From Hemerocallis citrina (taxonomy: Eukaryota; Streptophyta; Magnoliopsida; Asparagales; Asphodelaceae), in NCBI GenBank assembly GCA_017893485.1, contig CM030361.1:140386461-140450460 (forward strand): a stretch of 64,000 nt of DNA. Reading direction: 5' to 3'. Both the position numbers and the translations under genes were made by a program. Positions 1 through 10,431 of the stretch are shown piece by piece. Positions within the stretch are counted from its first letter, which is position 1. Each line of letters opens with the position of its first letter. A model generated the notes under the pieces. That model had not been told where the DNA came from and ran no database searches. It saw only the letters and a program-made list of their open reading frames with translations.

Positions 1-158
1 GCTATCACAAGCCAGTATTTATAGAATAAATACTGGTTTGGGTATCGGGTTATAAGCCCACAAACCCACGTTCCAATATCCAATTAATTGTACGTTCAAT
101 ACACGTGTTACTCATATGTACATGCAATATTTATATATAGAGAATATACCTATATATC
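1..158 (-). repeat. Copia LTR remnant (part 1)
   Basis: This stretch matches, with scattered substitutions, the LTRs at 46398-46689 and 51988-52267: the same ATTTATAG-ATAAATACTGG block, the CCCAC/CCCGCGTTCC block and the ACACGTGTTAC block follow in order. It starts at the window edge, so the LTR's left part is missing. It is cut near its right end by the hAT-like element at 159-1042; the final ATATATACAACA of the LTR resumes at about 1043-1057. No polypurine tract follows, so this is either a solo LTR or the outer LTR of an element lying to the left. Confidence 0.8.
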
Positions 159-1042
159 CAAGGCCGGCCCTGGCCCAGGGCCCACTTTAGGGGAGGGGCC
201 CAAATTTTTTTAAATATAATAAATTAATGGTCTTATAATTAATATAATGAATTAATGGGTTTGTAATTAATCTTTAGTGGAGGGACCAATTTAGTATTTT
301 CTCTCTCTTTCAGTGTCACTTCAACTTCTTCAATTTTTTTTGTCCAGCCTCTTCAGCTTCTTCAAATTCTCTCTATCTCTCACTCACTCTCTCTCTCTCC
401 TTCCGGCATCTTCAGATCTTCTTCAAATTGTCAGTTGAGAATTTTCGTTTGTTTCTTTTACAGAGTTTTTTTTTCTTAGCAGGAGTTGTAGTCATGGTGT
501 CTCGGGTATCAGAGGCGTAGTTAGAGTTGTCGGTCTTCTTAGCAGGACTGCAGGAGTTGTTGATCTTCTTAGAACTATTCTGGTAGTTCAGCCCTCTCAT
601 GTCGTTTTTTTTTTAATTAATAGAATTGAGAATCTTTTTTGTGGGTTTAGGAAGTACTGAGGTAGAAACCACTCCAACAATAGTATTGTTGATTGATTTT
701 ATTGTTAGACAAGCTTAGTGACCAACTAAAATTTGAACCTTATTTATATGATAAGCTTAATTCCTAGGGCTCTGGCCTTATATGATAACCTTATTTATAT
801 GACAAGCTTAGGATTTTTTTTTTTGGCAGGTGCAAGAGTCGCTGTTACTATGCTTAATGAAAAATATGGAGTATTTGGTGTCATAAAGTAAAATAAAGAT
901 AATCTTTATTTTTCTGGATATTGTTTTTATGTCCCCACCGTTATATTATAATTTATTAATATATATAAAAATACATATGTGTCTATAAAGGGCCTAACTT
1001 TTTTTTTTGCTCAGGGCTTCAAATACCTCAGGACCGGCCCTG
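159..1042. mobile_element. Non-autonomous hAT-like element
   Basis: Terminal inverted repeats of about 14 bp, CAAGGCCGGCCCTG at the left and (reverse complement) CAGGGCCGGTCCTG at the right, bound an 884-bp AT-rich segment. GGCCGGCCC-type ends are common in plant hAT elements (family knowledge). The insertion is in the end of a copia LTR, because LTR sequence resumes on the far side. The flanks are ATATAT on both sides, so an 8-bp target duplication cannot be read unambiguously. No transposase is present; a 62-codon open frame at 412-600 is not convincing. Mobilised, if ever, by an element elsewhere. Confidence 0.6.
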
Positions 1043-1664
1043 CATATATACAACAACATATATAAGGGCTTTGTGAATTGACTTAATTCATAATATTGGT
1101 CTATTCGATATGTATGCTTCTAAGTTTTAACAAAACTGGAATGAGGAAGGACTGTTAGTTGAGGTGCAGAATTTTAATTTAGAACTTACTACAGAAGGCA
1201 TAGAAATCTGGTTTTATTAGTATGAAGTTGTCACACATGTACTTTATTAAATAATACGTGGATTTTGGTTTATGATTGGAAATTTAAAACCTATAGGCCT
1301 TGTAGCTTATATTATGTATTACTGTTTGATTGCTGATCATAAATTTCATTGTGGCCTCTCTGTGAGTTGAGAGAACTTCAGCAGTTTTTATCCTTCAATT
1401 ACAGCATCTTAATGCTGTATTTTTTTTTTTTGGATCATAATAATGCTGTAAATTATAGCAAGAAAATAAGCGATAATTAAGTGAAGTTCAATTGATGTAT
1501 TTTTTATTGGTAAGATGGCGATGCAACCTTTTTGATCAAGCAGAATATATGAATGATGGTTAAGAAGCCTGTGATGTAATACATATTGGAAAATAACATT
1601 TTTCTTTTTATACTAGCATTTCCCCTTAATTGTTTAACTCCTTCAGAAGATCAGTACCAACTAA
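1043..1664. other. No gene seen; includes LTR tail at 1043-1057
   Basis: The first 15 bases complete the LTR interrupted at 158. The rest is AT-rich with poly-T tracts and no open frame or repeat that I recognise. Confidence 0.6.
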
Positions 1665-2323
1665 TTTTTTTTTTTTTGGATCGTTAAACGGTGGGTTGAA
1701 TAACCCCCCGTGTTTCATTAAAAGGCTTTAACAAAACATACAACAAAAAATAAAGCTTATGAAGTTCAGATCCCAACATACTGGGTCATAGATTTCATAC
1801 ACCCCAACCAACAAACAAAAATACAACGAAATCTAATCCTACTGATCGGCCGACCTCGTCCAAGTCAATTTCTCGTGCTAATTTGAGCTCATTTTTTCTC
1901 CCAGTCTCTTGCTTGTACACCGTTTATCCGTTCCGTCGCTCGCACGGACACCTCCGTCGTTCCCATCAGTGACTCATGCGTCAACTTCAAGCACTATATG
2001 AGAGACTGCAGATACTCCACCAATCTGACAACTTCCTGAATAGATTGAGTCCTGGTTCTCATCTCATCGCTTGACCCTCGTTGACTCTCACTGACACCTC
2101 GCAACGAAGACTGTCCTCTCCCCTGACTGCTCAACAAACGCCACCACCCCCTCCAAACCCCTTGACATGAGAGAGACCTTAGACATCCCTCACTTTGACC
2201 TAAATAGGACAAAGTAGAGCCCAAACTATAAAATTGTCGGACTACCGTCGCCCCATCAACTAGGGTATATTTTCTTGCTAATTGTAAGTTGGTTGTAATT
2301 TGGATATTAGGGAAAAGCACCAA
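1665..2323 (-). mobile_element. LINE (L1-type) 3' end, 5'-truncated
   Basis: Read on the minus strand, this ends in AATGAAACACGGGGGGTTATTCAACCC-like sequence followed by GGATCC and a run of 13 A (poly-T at 1665-1677 on the plus strand). That layout, a short 3' UTR with a hairpin-like GGGTT/AACCC and a poly-A tail, is typical of plant L1 elements. A minus-strand open frame at 1994-2323 (109 codons) may be the end of ORF2 or a downstream part; it has no motif I can name. The 5' boundary and target duplication are not resolved. Confidence 0.55.
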
Positions 2324-2869
2324 CTGATATTATACATTATCTTGCTACTCCCTGCTTTTAGTGGACAGTTACTGTGAGTTAAGTTCAGTCTCAAACTTGT
2401 TTCCTATTCGTTTAATCTTTAATGTGAACTCCTCATTTGTCCAATGACTCCAATCCAATTGCTAGTACATTCTTTTGCTGTTCCTCTTTTCTAATTAATT
2501 ATGTCTTTTAGCATTGACAGGGATCATGAAACACCTCATGCTTTCCTATTCCTTTGAGGAACCTTCAATTTGGGATTGATTTGGATCACGTGAGAATGGC
2601 GTATCAAGTTCCACACTAATCAACATAATTATATTTAGGGTTAAATTCAGTGAAGAAAGCATTTGAAGGTTAGGAGCTCTGAAATAGCAATCATGTGCAA
2701 AACAGTGTGTATATTTTACAGGCATACTACATACTGCTAGGATTCTAGCAACATAATCTTTCCTTATCCGTTGTATATCTAGCACTCAATAAGTGGATGC
2801 TTACAATGACAAAAACTTATGCATATGCTTAACTCTCTAGGGGTGACTATTATTCCGGGGTTGTGGTTG
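2324..2869. other. No gene seen
   Basis: AT-rich sequence without a convincing open frame. Short reading frames at 2546-2785 have no recognisable domain. Confidence 0.5.
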
Positions 2870-3549
2870 ATGCACTGTGCCTTGTCAATTGCAGTTGGCG
2901 GTTGAGGAAATATGAAATTGGAAAATTTTTTTGCCCACTCACCAAGCATAACATCAGTTGTGGTTGATGCACTGCGCCTTGTCAATTGCAGTTGGCGGTT
3001 GTACATGCTATAATAATCAAAAGACCTGTGGCAGGGTAGGCAGGCTGTCAGGAGCTCCAACCTTAGCTTGCTTGGATTTCGCCATGGATCTGAGATTGGA
3101 GAATTTTTATGCCCCTCACCAAGCATAACATCAGTTGTAAGGGTACATGCTATAATAATCAAAATACCTGTGGCAGGGTAGGCAGAGGGTAGGCAGACTG
3201 TCAGGAGCTCCGATCTTAGCTTGCTTGGATTTCGCCATGGATCTGAGATTGGAGAATCTAGGGTTTAGTTGGGAAAAGAATTGGGGACAAGCAAATTTTC
3301 ATATCCCCCACTCACAATCGTTACAGCCTTTTATAGGCAGTTACAAGATAGACTGCACGTGCAGTACACGTGCTATTACAACATAACTTTCTACACTTAA
3401 AATGGTGTACTCAGCACGTAAAAAATTGATACCAACTCTACAAACAGATACAGATACACCCAAATACACCTTATTCCAATTACTATTCATTACTATCGCT
3501 ACTGCTCTGCTGTAGCTCGATCAAGTGGTTGAAGCTGACAACCCTGACA
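2870..3549 (-). repeat. 3' LTR of gypsy A with internal duplications
   Basis: The outer end on the minus strand is TGTCAGGGTTGTCAGC at 3549. Inside, a segment of about 160-200 bp containing GACCTGTGGCAGGGTAGGCAG, the GATTTCGCCATGGATCTGAG block and the CAATTGCAGTTGGCGGTTG block occurs twice or more between 2870 and 3250. A TATA box lies at about 3330-3340 (minus). An ATGGCGAAATCC start followed by a GTATTTTG splice-donor-like site occurs in the LTR, as in the 5' LTR copy. Confidence 0.6.
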
Positions 3550-3563
3550 ACTCCCCCTCCCTT
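3550..3563 (-). promoter_or_regulatory. Polypurine tract of gypsy A
   Basis: The minus strand reads AAGGGAGGGGGAGT immediately before the LTR start TGTCAGGG. This is the plus-strand DNA primer site of an LTR retrotransposon and fixes the 3' LTR start and the orientation. Confidence 0.8.
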
Positions 3564-3599
3564 GGAAATGAACTTGCCCCAAGTTTGAATGCAGGAAAC

Positions 3600-4050
3600 T
3601 TCCGACGCAAAACATAAAATCAATTCAGGTTGCACAGTTAATGTCCATACCACGCCATTTAATGAGCAACTCAATACCCATACAGTTATTCTTCTTGAAT
3701 ACAAGCCTATCCAACACTTTCTCAGGTTACAATTCAACATTATCTTCAACCCACCAATGAGGAAGCTCAGAGGAGATGGCAGGAAGGTGATCACCATGGC
3801 ATTTGTTAAGCCTAGAGACATGGAAAATAGGGTGGATGGTAGCTGAAGGGGGCTATTCAATTCCAACCGATAAGCTACAAATCCTATTTTCTCCAACACT
3901 TTATAAGGGCCAAAATACTTTGCAGCTAACTTTTGAGGCGTAGGATATTTCATGGACATCTGCTTGTAAGGTTGGAGCCTTAAAAGAACCAAATCACTCA
4001 CTGTGAATAACCTTTCAGTCCTGTGTCTATTTGCAAACACCTTCATTCTG
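3600..4050 (-). pseudogene. Integrase C-terminal part, gypsy A
   Basis: The minus strand encodes MKVFANRHRTERLF, then LLRLQPYKQ, KYFGPYKVLEKIG and VAYRLEL, the conserved tail of Ty3/gypsy integrase downstream of the catalytic core (the GPF/Y-type module ends in GPYKV-EKIG-VAYRLEL). It joins in frame, without a gap, to the LINE fragment on its right. The open frame runs on through the polypurine tract into the LTR, so the true stop is lost. Confidence 0.8.
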
Positions 4051-5045
4051 TTTTTTGATAATAGTGACTCGAAGTACGTAGGTAGGCTGCTGGGGATTTC
4101 ATAAATTGACATCAAGTACGTAAGTAGGCTGCTGAGTGCCAAATTGATTAACGTAATTCTCCTGCCAAGCGATAGAAATTTCCCTTTCCATCCGTCCAAT
4201 TTTTTCTCTATTTTTTCCACCAGTGGAATCCAATCCTCCTTCAGTAGCTTTTCTGGTCTGATAGGCGTATCTAGATATCTAATAGGGAAGTCCCCTTTCG
4301 CACATTCGAGCATATCTGGAATCCTCTCTGCCGTACTCCCAGATTCCTTGCTTAGCGTGAGCACACAGCTTTTGTGCAAGTTAACTGCTAATCCTAACCA
4401 GAGTTCAAAACATCTTAGAAATACTCTGATAGCCATGATTTCCTCAACTTGTGACATTCCAAACATAAGGGTGATAGCCATGATTTCCTCAACTTGTGAC
4501 ATTCCAAACAAAAGGGTGTCATTTGCATATTGCAGGATTGACAAAGGCACCGAGATTCCCTTCACCTTCACCCCTTGATAATTCCAGCTTTCGTACTTCT
4601 CTTCGTCATTTCTGCAAGCCCATCGGTGATGATCGTAAAGATCAGTGGTGATAGTGGATCTCACTGCCTCAATCTTTTATGACATCTAATTTCCTTTCCT
4701 GACTCCCCGTTTAGTTGTATGAAAGATTTCCCATTTCTCACACACTTCCTCATCCACATCCTCCATTTCATTCTAAACCCTTTGAGTTGTAGCGCCTCAT
4801 CCACACAGTCCCACTTCACAGTATCGTAGGCTTTTTCGAAGTCCAACTTCAGCAAAAAACCATCCACCTTATCCTTGTTTCCTCTGAAAATCATTTCGTG
4901 GGCTGAGGCTATACTATCCAAAATATCTCCACCTTTCACGAATCCGCTTTGTGATTCATCAATAATATCTGACAAATGAGGCGATAATCTACTAGCCAAC
5001 ACTTTAGTGAAAATTTTGAATGACCCATTCAGCCTGCTTGATATT
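4050..5045 (-). pseudogene. LINE reverse-transcriptase fragment
   Basis: The minus strand encodes non-LTR RT motifs: SRLNGSFKIFTKVLASRL, QSGFVKGG-ILDSI, LLKLDFEKAYDTV, then (after a frame change near 4661) LSILQYANDTLLFG with the YANDT form of the catalytic box, NLHKS, and LGRRITLINLALSSL-YLMSIYEIP. These belong to L1-type ORF2. A 45-bp segment around LMFGMSQVEEIMAI is duplicated in tandem. The piece lacks both the endonuclease and the 3' tail and has no poly-A, and it interrupts gypsy A integrase cleanly, so it did not arrive by simple target-primed insertion. Confidence 0.85.
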
Positions 5046-6023
5046 ATCTTGTAAGAGCATGATTACTGCATCTCTTTGCATAACTCATCCTCTACTGCTT
5101 GTATTGCAGAGGTACCAGGCACATAATGCAACAAAGTTGGTGGTGGCCTGCCATAAACCACTTCAAATGGAGTTACACCAGTTGAAGAATGCAAGTTGGT
5201 ATTAAACCAAAATTATTGCTAACCATCGCATCCAATCTTTGGCCTGTTGCCCACACATACATCTGAGATACATTTCTAATGCTTTATTAATGATCTCATT
5301 TTTCCTATCACTCTGGGGATGAGACACAATGGAGAATTACAGCTTGCTCCCTTGAATTTTGAAGAACTCCTTCCAAAAGTTGCTAATAAAAATTGGATCT
5401 CTGTCGCTTATGATGCTCTTAGGCATTCCATGGAGTTTATAGATATGATCAACAAATACTTGTACTGTAGATTGAGCAGTATAAGGGTGAGAGATACCTA
5501 TAACGTGTGCATACTTGGATAGCCTATCCACCACCACCGTTATTACTGACTTGCCCAAGCTTTTTGGTAAACCTTCAACAAAATCCAAGGAGATGTATTC
5601 CCAAATCCTCTCAGGTATTGAGACTAGCTTTAGCAGCCCTGCAGAAGTTGTAGTTTCTCCTTTGCTCTTCTGGCAGATCAAGTAGTTTCTTACAAAAGTT
5701 TTGACATCTTTGCTAATGCCCTCCCATGTGAAAGATCTTCTAATACGATGTAAAGTTTTGTGATACCCTGAGTGTCCCCCTGAATTGGATGCATGATTCT
5801 CAAGGAAGATCAATTTCCTCACATTGGCAGTTGGACTTAGCAGTAACTTTCCTTTGTAATACCATAACCCTTCAAAAAACTTGTAGTTGGCAGCAATGAG
5901 CTTCCCTGCTTGAAGCCTGCTAGGTAACTCAGCAAAATATGGGTCTTGTTGCACCATCAACTTGACTTCCTGAAGCCGTTGTGGAACAATAAAAGTGATT
6001 TCGCAGTACTCACCTTGTTCCAT
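5046..6023 (-). pseudogene. Integrase, gypsy A
   Basis: From 6023 leftward the minus strand reads the H2C2 zinc finger (H-SNSGGHSGYHKT...CQKSK), then the catalytic core: YISLDFVEGLPKS, VVVDRLSKYAHVIGISHP, SDRDPIFISNFWKEFF. The frame closes at 5337; the remaining core (RKNEIINKALEMYLRC, the WL-A-ILV and TPFEVVYGRPPP-like stretch) continues in other frames to about 5050, so there are frameshifts and stops. Integrase would insert the element's DNA copy in the nucleus; this copy cannot be functional. Confidence 0.85.
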
Positions 6024-6132
6024 TTTTCTCCTTGATAACCCATCAGCTGCAGGATTCTCTTACCCTTTCTTGTTCTCTACTCTAAAATTGAAGCCCATCA
6101 ATTTCCATAACCACTTTTCCTGCATCTCCATA

Positions 6133-6602
6133 TTAATTCTGTTCCAAAATGTATTTTATACTCCTTTGATCAGTTTTGATCACAAATGGCTTCCCCAGTA
6201 AATATTGCTTCCACTGTTTAATAGCTTGTAATATGGCAAATACTTCTTTTTCATAGGTTGACAGAGCCAAAGACCTTTCCTTCAACCCCTTACTCATATA
6301 TGCTATTGGTTGAGATTCTTGCATAAGCACAACACACACACCACTCTGAGAAGCATTGGTTTCAACTGTGAAAACTTTAGAAAAATCAGGAATCTTAAGA
6401 ACTGGAGTAGTTGTTAAAGCTTTCTTCAATGCAGAGAAGGCTGTTGTTGTTGCAGATGTCCATTTGAAGGCATTCTTTTTCAATAGCTGAGTTAAATGAG
6501 CTACAATTCATCCATAATGTTTTACAAATTTTCTATAATAACCAGTTAAGCCTAAAAGTCCCCTCAACTCCTTTGGTATTAGCTGGCTTTGGGGTTTCAA
6601 AA
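6133..6602 (-). pseudogene. RT end and RNase H, gypsy A
   Basis: The minus strand encodes the RT connection (LRGLLGLTGYYRKFVKHYG at 6602-6510) followed by RNase H: FKWTSATTTAFSALKKALTT, PVLKIPDFSKVFTVETNAS, PIAYMSKGL-ERSLALSTYEKE and GKPFVIKTDQRSIKYI. The usual DAS of RNase H reads NAS (ETNAS), losing the first catalytic aspartate. Everything 5' of this point (gag, protease, RT catalytic core) is absent. Confidence 0.85.
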
Positions 6603-6612
6603 TGGTCAAGAA

Positions 6613-7154
6613 ATTATAATTAACATTTATTTCTACTAATCTTCCAAAAATTAGGGTTTCGATTAAGAGGAAGATCAAGAAAAAAAATTATACCTGAGAT
6701 CGTCGGGGTGTAGGATTATGTTTGGAGCTAGAGTTTCGAAAGAGAAATTCGATAACTGAGCAGCGGCGAAGGGGATTCAGATGTAGGGTTTCGTTGGGAG
6801 GGCGATTGTCAGGGCTTGGAAGGCGAGGGCTTTTGGATTTGGCCATGGTGGAGAGAATTAGGGTTTTTTTAGAACTGGAATTTGGGGAAGAATTAGATCA
6901 GTAATTTTCTTAGCTTTATTTCCTTTCAACTCTGCTTTTTATAGGCAGTTACAAGATATTTCAGGTGGTTACAATCCACGTGACACTCCTGTGTCTGCTC
7001 CAGCTCTCAATTACAATTCAAAACAAAAGAAAGAAGATACAGTGCGCATTGCACGTGTTTCATTGTACAGACTTAGCTACAATGAAATGAACTACTAACA
7101 TTATTATCTGCAATCGATCACTCAGTGTAGCTGCTTCATGGATGCATCCCTGAC
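6613..7154 (-). repeat. 5' LTR of gypsy A (approximate)
   Basis: It begins on the minus strand with TGTCAGGGATGCATCC at 7154 and shares the TGATCGA and TATAAAAGC promoter block (about 6935-6945) with the 3' LTR. A start ATGGCCAAATCCAAAAG at about 6846 and a CTCAG/GTATAAT donor-like site at about 6695 match the arrangement in the other LTR. The part from about 6640 to 6700 also resembles sequence beside the MULE right TIR at about 18850-18900, so the left limit is uncertain. Confidence 0.5.
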
Positions 7155-7159
7155 AGCGA

Positions 7160-7485
7160 TTTGGATGAGAGACAATTCATCGGGTGGTGAGAGAGAGAGA
7201 GGGTTTCGATTTGGGGATTATTGGGAAGTGGATTAGGGGTTTCGATTTGGGGAGAAGGTCTATATCGCTATTCGAAGAAGAAAAAAGAGCAATGAGAGTG
7301 TGAGAGAAATGAGAAGAGAGGGGTTTTTGGATATGAGTTGGTGTGAAATGACGAAAATAGCCTGAGCTCGATCGGAGCGTTTTCGAGCCATCCGATCGAA
7401 GCGATCTGATCGGACGGTTGAGCACGGGGTGCACACAGCAGTGCACACCAACGCAACACCAACGCAGTGCACAACCGCAGCTTTC
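7160..7485. mobile_element. MULE terminus, interrupted by gypsy A
   Basis: The right end GTGCACACAGCAGTGCACACC...AGTGCACAACCGCAGC, preceded by GATCGGACGGTTGAGCAC and a CGAAACCC-rich, (GA)n-containing leader, matches the layout of the MULE ends at 9117, 16250 and 19268, but as a diverged subfamily. The gypsy A LTR abuts it at 7154. Short (TC)n and (TA)n follow. The left partner is not identified. Confidence 0.45.
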
Positions 7486-7629
7486 TCTCTCTCTCTATAT
7501 ATATATTTTTAGGTGCTAATCCCAAGGTTAGATATTGCTAATAGAAATTAAATATCATGATCATTGAATCCTAGAAACGATTCAATGCTTTTTCTATCTG
7601 ACATGCTTCTACTAATGTACTGTTTTTTT

Positions 7630-8745
7630 TTTTGTCTCTTATAAGAGGAGATTTACAGTAAGAGCCTCTTTTTGAGGTGTTCTTTTTATATAAAAACAAC
7701 CTCTTATAAGAACCTCTTATAAGAGATTTCTGTTCTTTTTTCACCTCTTACAAGAGCCTATATTACCCCAAAGTATAAAAATAGTGAGATGAAGGACAAG
7801 AAAAGATAAGTTCAAATTACAATACCCAGTTCTATTTGAATAATGATCATTTACTAAACAAACACAAATGCAGTATCTTCCTTCTTCAATCTTCACGTAT
7901 CATTGCCATGATACCCCTATGGCTCTTTCTCGCTGAAAATGAGATCAAAACAAGCAGGAAACAATAATCATGAAATGATTCATGTAAGTTAGGGGGAAAA
8001 AATGAAATAACTTATTTATGCATATGTCACATATTTATTATCTATAAGTCTGGTGAAGCCACCATTGCTATGATCAAGATCAGAGCCAGACTTAAAAAGT
8101 GCCAAAACTTGAAGTTCATCAATGACTTTGTCAATAATCTTCCCTTGATTGTTCAATTCTCTCTTTGATAACAACCCAAATGACCAACACATCGACATCA
8201 AAACATACCCATATAGAGGATGTATGTCGTACGTAGGCTCTTCATAATGCAAAAAATACAAACACATGTAACAAATTGAAAAGAAACATGACTAAGATTG
8301 TGGCTCATAAATATATTGATACCCTAAGATATCATGATTCATGAATTATTAATGTTGGACATTAGTAATACAGCCAATTTTCAAGCAAGTTTGTGCAGTA
8401 CAACATAAGCAAGCCAGCAGAATAAAAAGAAAAGACAATCAATCACAGATTAATGGAAGATAAGTTTAAGAAATTTGAGATTGAAATTAGTAACAATTAT
8501 AATATAGACTTTGGGGTAATATAGACTTTTTAAGTGATAGAAGTCTTATAAGAATTTGAAAGAGGCTACAAGAAGTCTTTTAGGCTTATAAGAGATTTTT
8601 GGAAAAATTGTTTATAAGAGGTAAAAAAAATGCTAAAAAAACTCTTGTAAGAGGTGGACTACCTCTTACAGGAGGTAAATCACTTATAAGAGGAGAAAAA
8701 GAACACTACCTAAGACTTAAATCTTTAGAAGAGGTATTGAACTTT
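7630..8745. mobile_element. Inverted-repeat element with CCTCTTATAAG motifs
   Basis: The two ends are imperfect inverted repeats of about 130-200 bp: GTGTTCTTTTT, repeated CCTCTTATAAG, CACCTCTTACAAG and TATATTACCCCAAAGT occur on both arms in the same order when one is reverse-complemented (left arm about 7634-7775, right arm about 8505-8745). Dense subterminal repeats are typical of transposase-binding ends. The core has an 83-codon minus-strand open frame (8016-8267, protein with DIHPLYGYVLMSMCWSFG) that I do not recognise; it could be a captured exon. The superfamily is not determined. Confidence 0.55.
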
Positions 8746-8787
8746 TCTGATTACCCTTTTATTTTGTCCATTTATTGCAACTTTCAG

Positions 8788-8868
8788 GGAACTAAACTGG
8801 ACTGGATGGTGGTCAAAAGCGAAGACTCAGCTTCACAAGATGAATTGCCACTTGTTCATGCAGTTTGA
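8788..8868 (+). pseudogene. Possible terminal exon of an unknown gene
   Basis: After a splice-acceptor-like TGCAACTTTCAG at 8776-8787, an open frame encodes GTKLDWMVVKSEDSASQDELP and ends at TGA after 27 codons. Codon use looks protein-like. There is no other supporting exon nearby, and I cannot name the family. It lies just outside the inverted-repeat element. It may be a relic of a host gene or chance. Confidence 0.2.
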
Positions 8869-8937
8869 TTATTCGACCTACTTTCACTGACTTATCACAA
8901 AAGATGAACTAGATATAGCAAGGTAGCTCCTGAACTA

Positions 8938-9047
8938 ATTTATTTCAAAGATGTGTTCTAACTCCGTAGACTTAGGTTCTAAATCTGCATGGCAAGTGTA
9001 TCCATGACATTAATTATCATACAATGTTTCGACTTTCTGCTTTCCCC
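8938..9047 (+). repeat. Direct repeat R1, copy 1
   Basis: TTTATTTCAAAGATGTGTTC through CAATGTTTCGACTTT is repeated with only a few changes at 20531-20637. Both copies then reach CTG[CG]TTTCCCC and a (TA)n tract, copy 1 having lost about 64 bp before that point. The two copies flank an 11.5 kb block of transposons. Confidence 0.85.

Positions 9048-9116
<69 letters not shown>
9048..9116. repeat. (TA)n microsatellite
   Basis: Almost pure TA dinucleotides with one CA interruption, abutting the left end of the MULE at 9117. Confidence 0.95.
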
Positions 9117-9118
<2 letters not shown>

Positions 9119-9600
9119 TGCTCCGTTGTGCACTGGCATGGTGCACACAATCGTGTGCACTCCTCCTCAGCCGTCCGATCTTACACCTGATCATGATCCA
9201 GATCTACTGGCTGAGAGAAGCTCCCACTCTTCTCACACTTACGGAGGGGTAGTTTGGGGTTTTCTCCTACCCCTCAGTCTCTTTCCTCTCTTGCTCTCTT
9301 TCCTTCCTCAGATCGTTTTGAGCTCCCTCATTTCCCTAAAATCGAAACCCCAATCGCTCTACCTCTCTCTCTCTCTCCATCGACGCTGCTATCTCTCTCT
9401 CTCAACCCCAATCTGTCCCTATCTCTCGATCGAGCCCGTGAACTGTCACCCGAAACTCCAAACCGTTGCTGCGAAATTCATCGTACCCCCTATCGCTGCT
9501 GCTAGATCGCTTCCAACAACTCGAATCGATCCGAGGTATAAAATTTTCCCTTGAATTGAGTTAAATCGAAACCCTAATTTCTTCTTAGATCAATTGGAAA
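9117..9600 (+). mobile_element. MULE left terminal inverted repeat
   Basis: Begins GGTGCTCCGTTGTGCACTGG and runs through GTGCACAC, CTCCTCAGCCGTCCGATC, GATCATGATCCAGATC, CCAAATCGAAACCC-like and (TC)n leader sequence to an AG/GTATAAAATTTTCCC donor-like site at about 9535. The same order is found in reverse complement at 18895-19268, giving TIRs of about 400 bp or more. Long TIRs that carry the promoter and first untranslated exon are typical of Mutator-like elements. The downstream GRF gene is probably transcribed from here. Confidence 0.8.
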
Positions 9601-10071
9601 AAAATTAGGGCCAGTAAGTCATTGCTAACAGGCTTGTTTATATTTACATCTTTTTAACACTTTAGTCATTCAGATTTTTTATAGCTATTGAAGAGCTTCA
9701 TGAAATTGAATTATCAGATCTCTTGTTAGTCTCTTGAATATTTCAACTAATTATGTGAAGGAATCATCATTAGGTATATCTCTCCAATTAACTACTGTAG
9801 TAACTAGAGTTAGGTTTATCTTAACAAGGTCAATGATGTGGGTTAGCGTTGTCCTAAAAATGCTTTATGCTACCTAATTTTGTGTATATTTTAAGGTTAG
9901 AAACTTATACCATTTGTTTTAGATGACGTAAGATCACTAAGTTTGCTGGGATTCATGTCTTTCGGTAGTTAACAGTGATTTTCATGCTTTTAAAACTTTG
10001 CTTTATACTAAGCTTTTATTATGTTTGATAAGTGTAATCGTAACATATCTTATATTAGAATTTTTATTGGA

Positions 10072-10242
10072 AAAACATTGTTCATTGTGGGGAAAAATTG
10101 GGGCAGTAAGTTGCAGACTTTTTATCGGAAAGCATTGTTCATTGGGGGAAAGATTAGGGATTGTAAGTTGCAGGTTTTTTATCGCAAATCATTGTTCATT
10201 GGGGGAAAGATTAGGGATAGTTAGTTGCAAAATTAGAGATTT
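10072..10242. repeat. 57-bp tandem repeat, 3 copies
   Basis: CATTGTTCATTG starts at 10076, 10133 and 10190, giving a 57-bp period; each unit continues with GGGGAAA-ATT-GGG and AGTTGCAG. It lies in the presumed 5' intron or leader of the GRF gene. Confidence 0.85.
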
Positions 10243-10431
10243 ATTATTTATATTTGGATTATTTGCAAAATTAGAGATTCCTTATCATTTAAAAAATTGC
10301 TAAATTGGATCGGCATTTCTCACAATAAGAATAGTTTATAATATGAAGTGACCTAATGTATATTTTGTTGGTCAGTTATTAGAATGTGATTTTTGTGTGT
10401 TTAATGGCTTAAACCTGACAGATCTTGTAGG

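Larger units (their letters stand above)
2870..7154 (-). mobile_element. Deleted Ty3/gypsy element A
   Basis: The minus strand reads 5' LTR (about 6613-7154), end of RT, RNase H, integrase, polypurine tract and 3' LTR (about 2870-3549). Both LTRs start TGTCAGGG on the minus strand and share TATAAAAGG-type promoter sequence (CTGCCTATAAAAG) and an ATGGC[GC]AAATCCAA block. Gag, protease and the first two thirds of RT are missing: RT sequence stops at about 6602, directly against the 5' LTR. A LINE fragment sits within integrase. LTR inner boundaries are approximate because the 3' LTR contains internal duplications. The element is dead. Confidence 0.75.

Noticed and set aside
8016..8267. 83-codon minus-strand frame as a host gene
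   Set aside because: Lies wholly inside an inverted-repeat element, has no splice or promoter context and no family I recognise; kept only as a note.
9024..9554. 176-codon frame starting with poly(Ile-Tyr)
   Set aside because: It starts in (TA)n and runs through the MULE terminal leader; low complexity.
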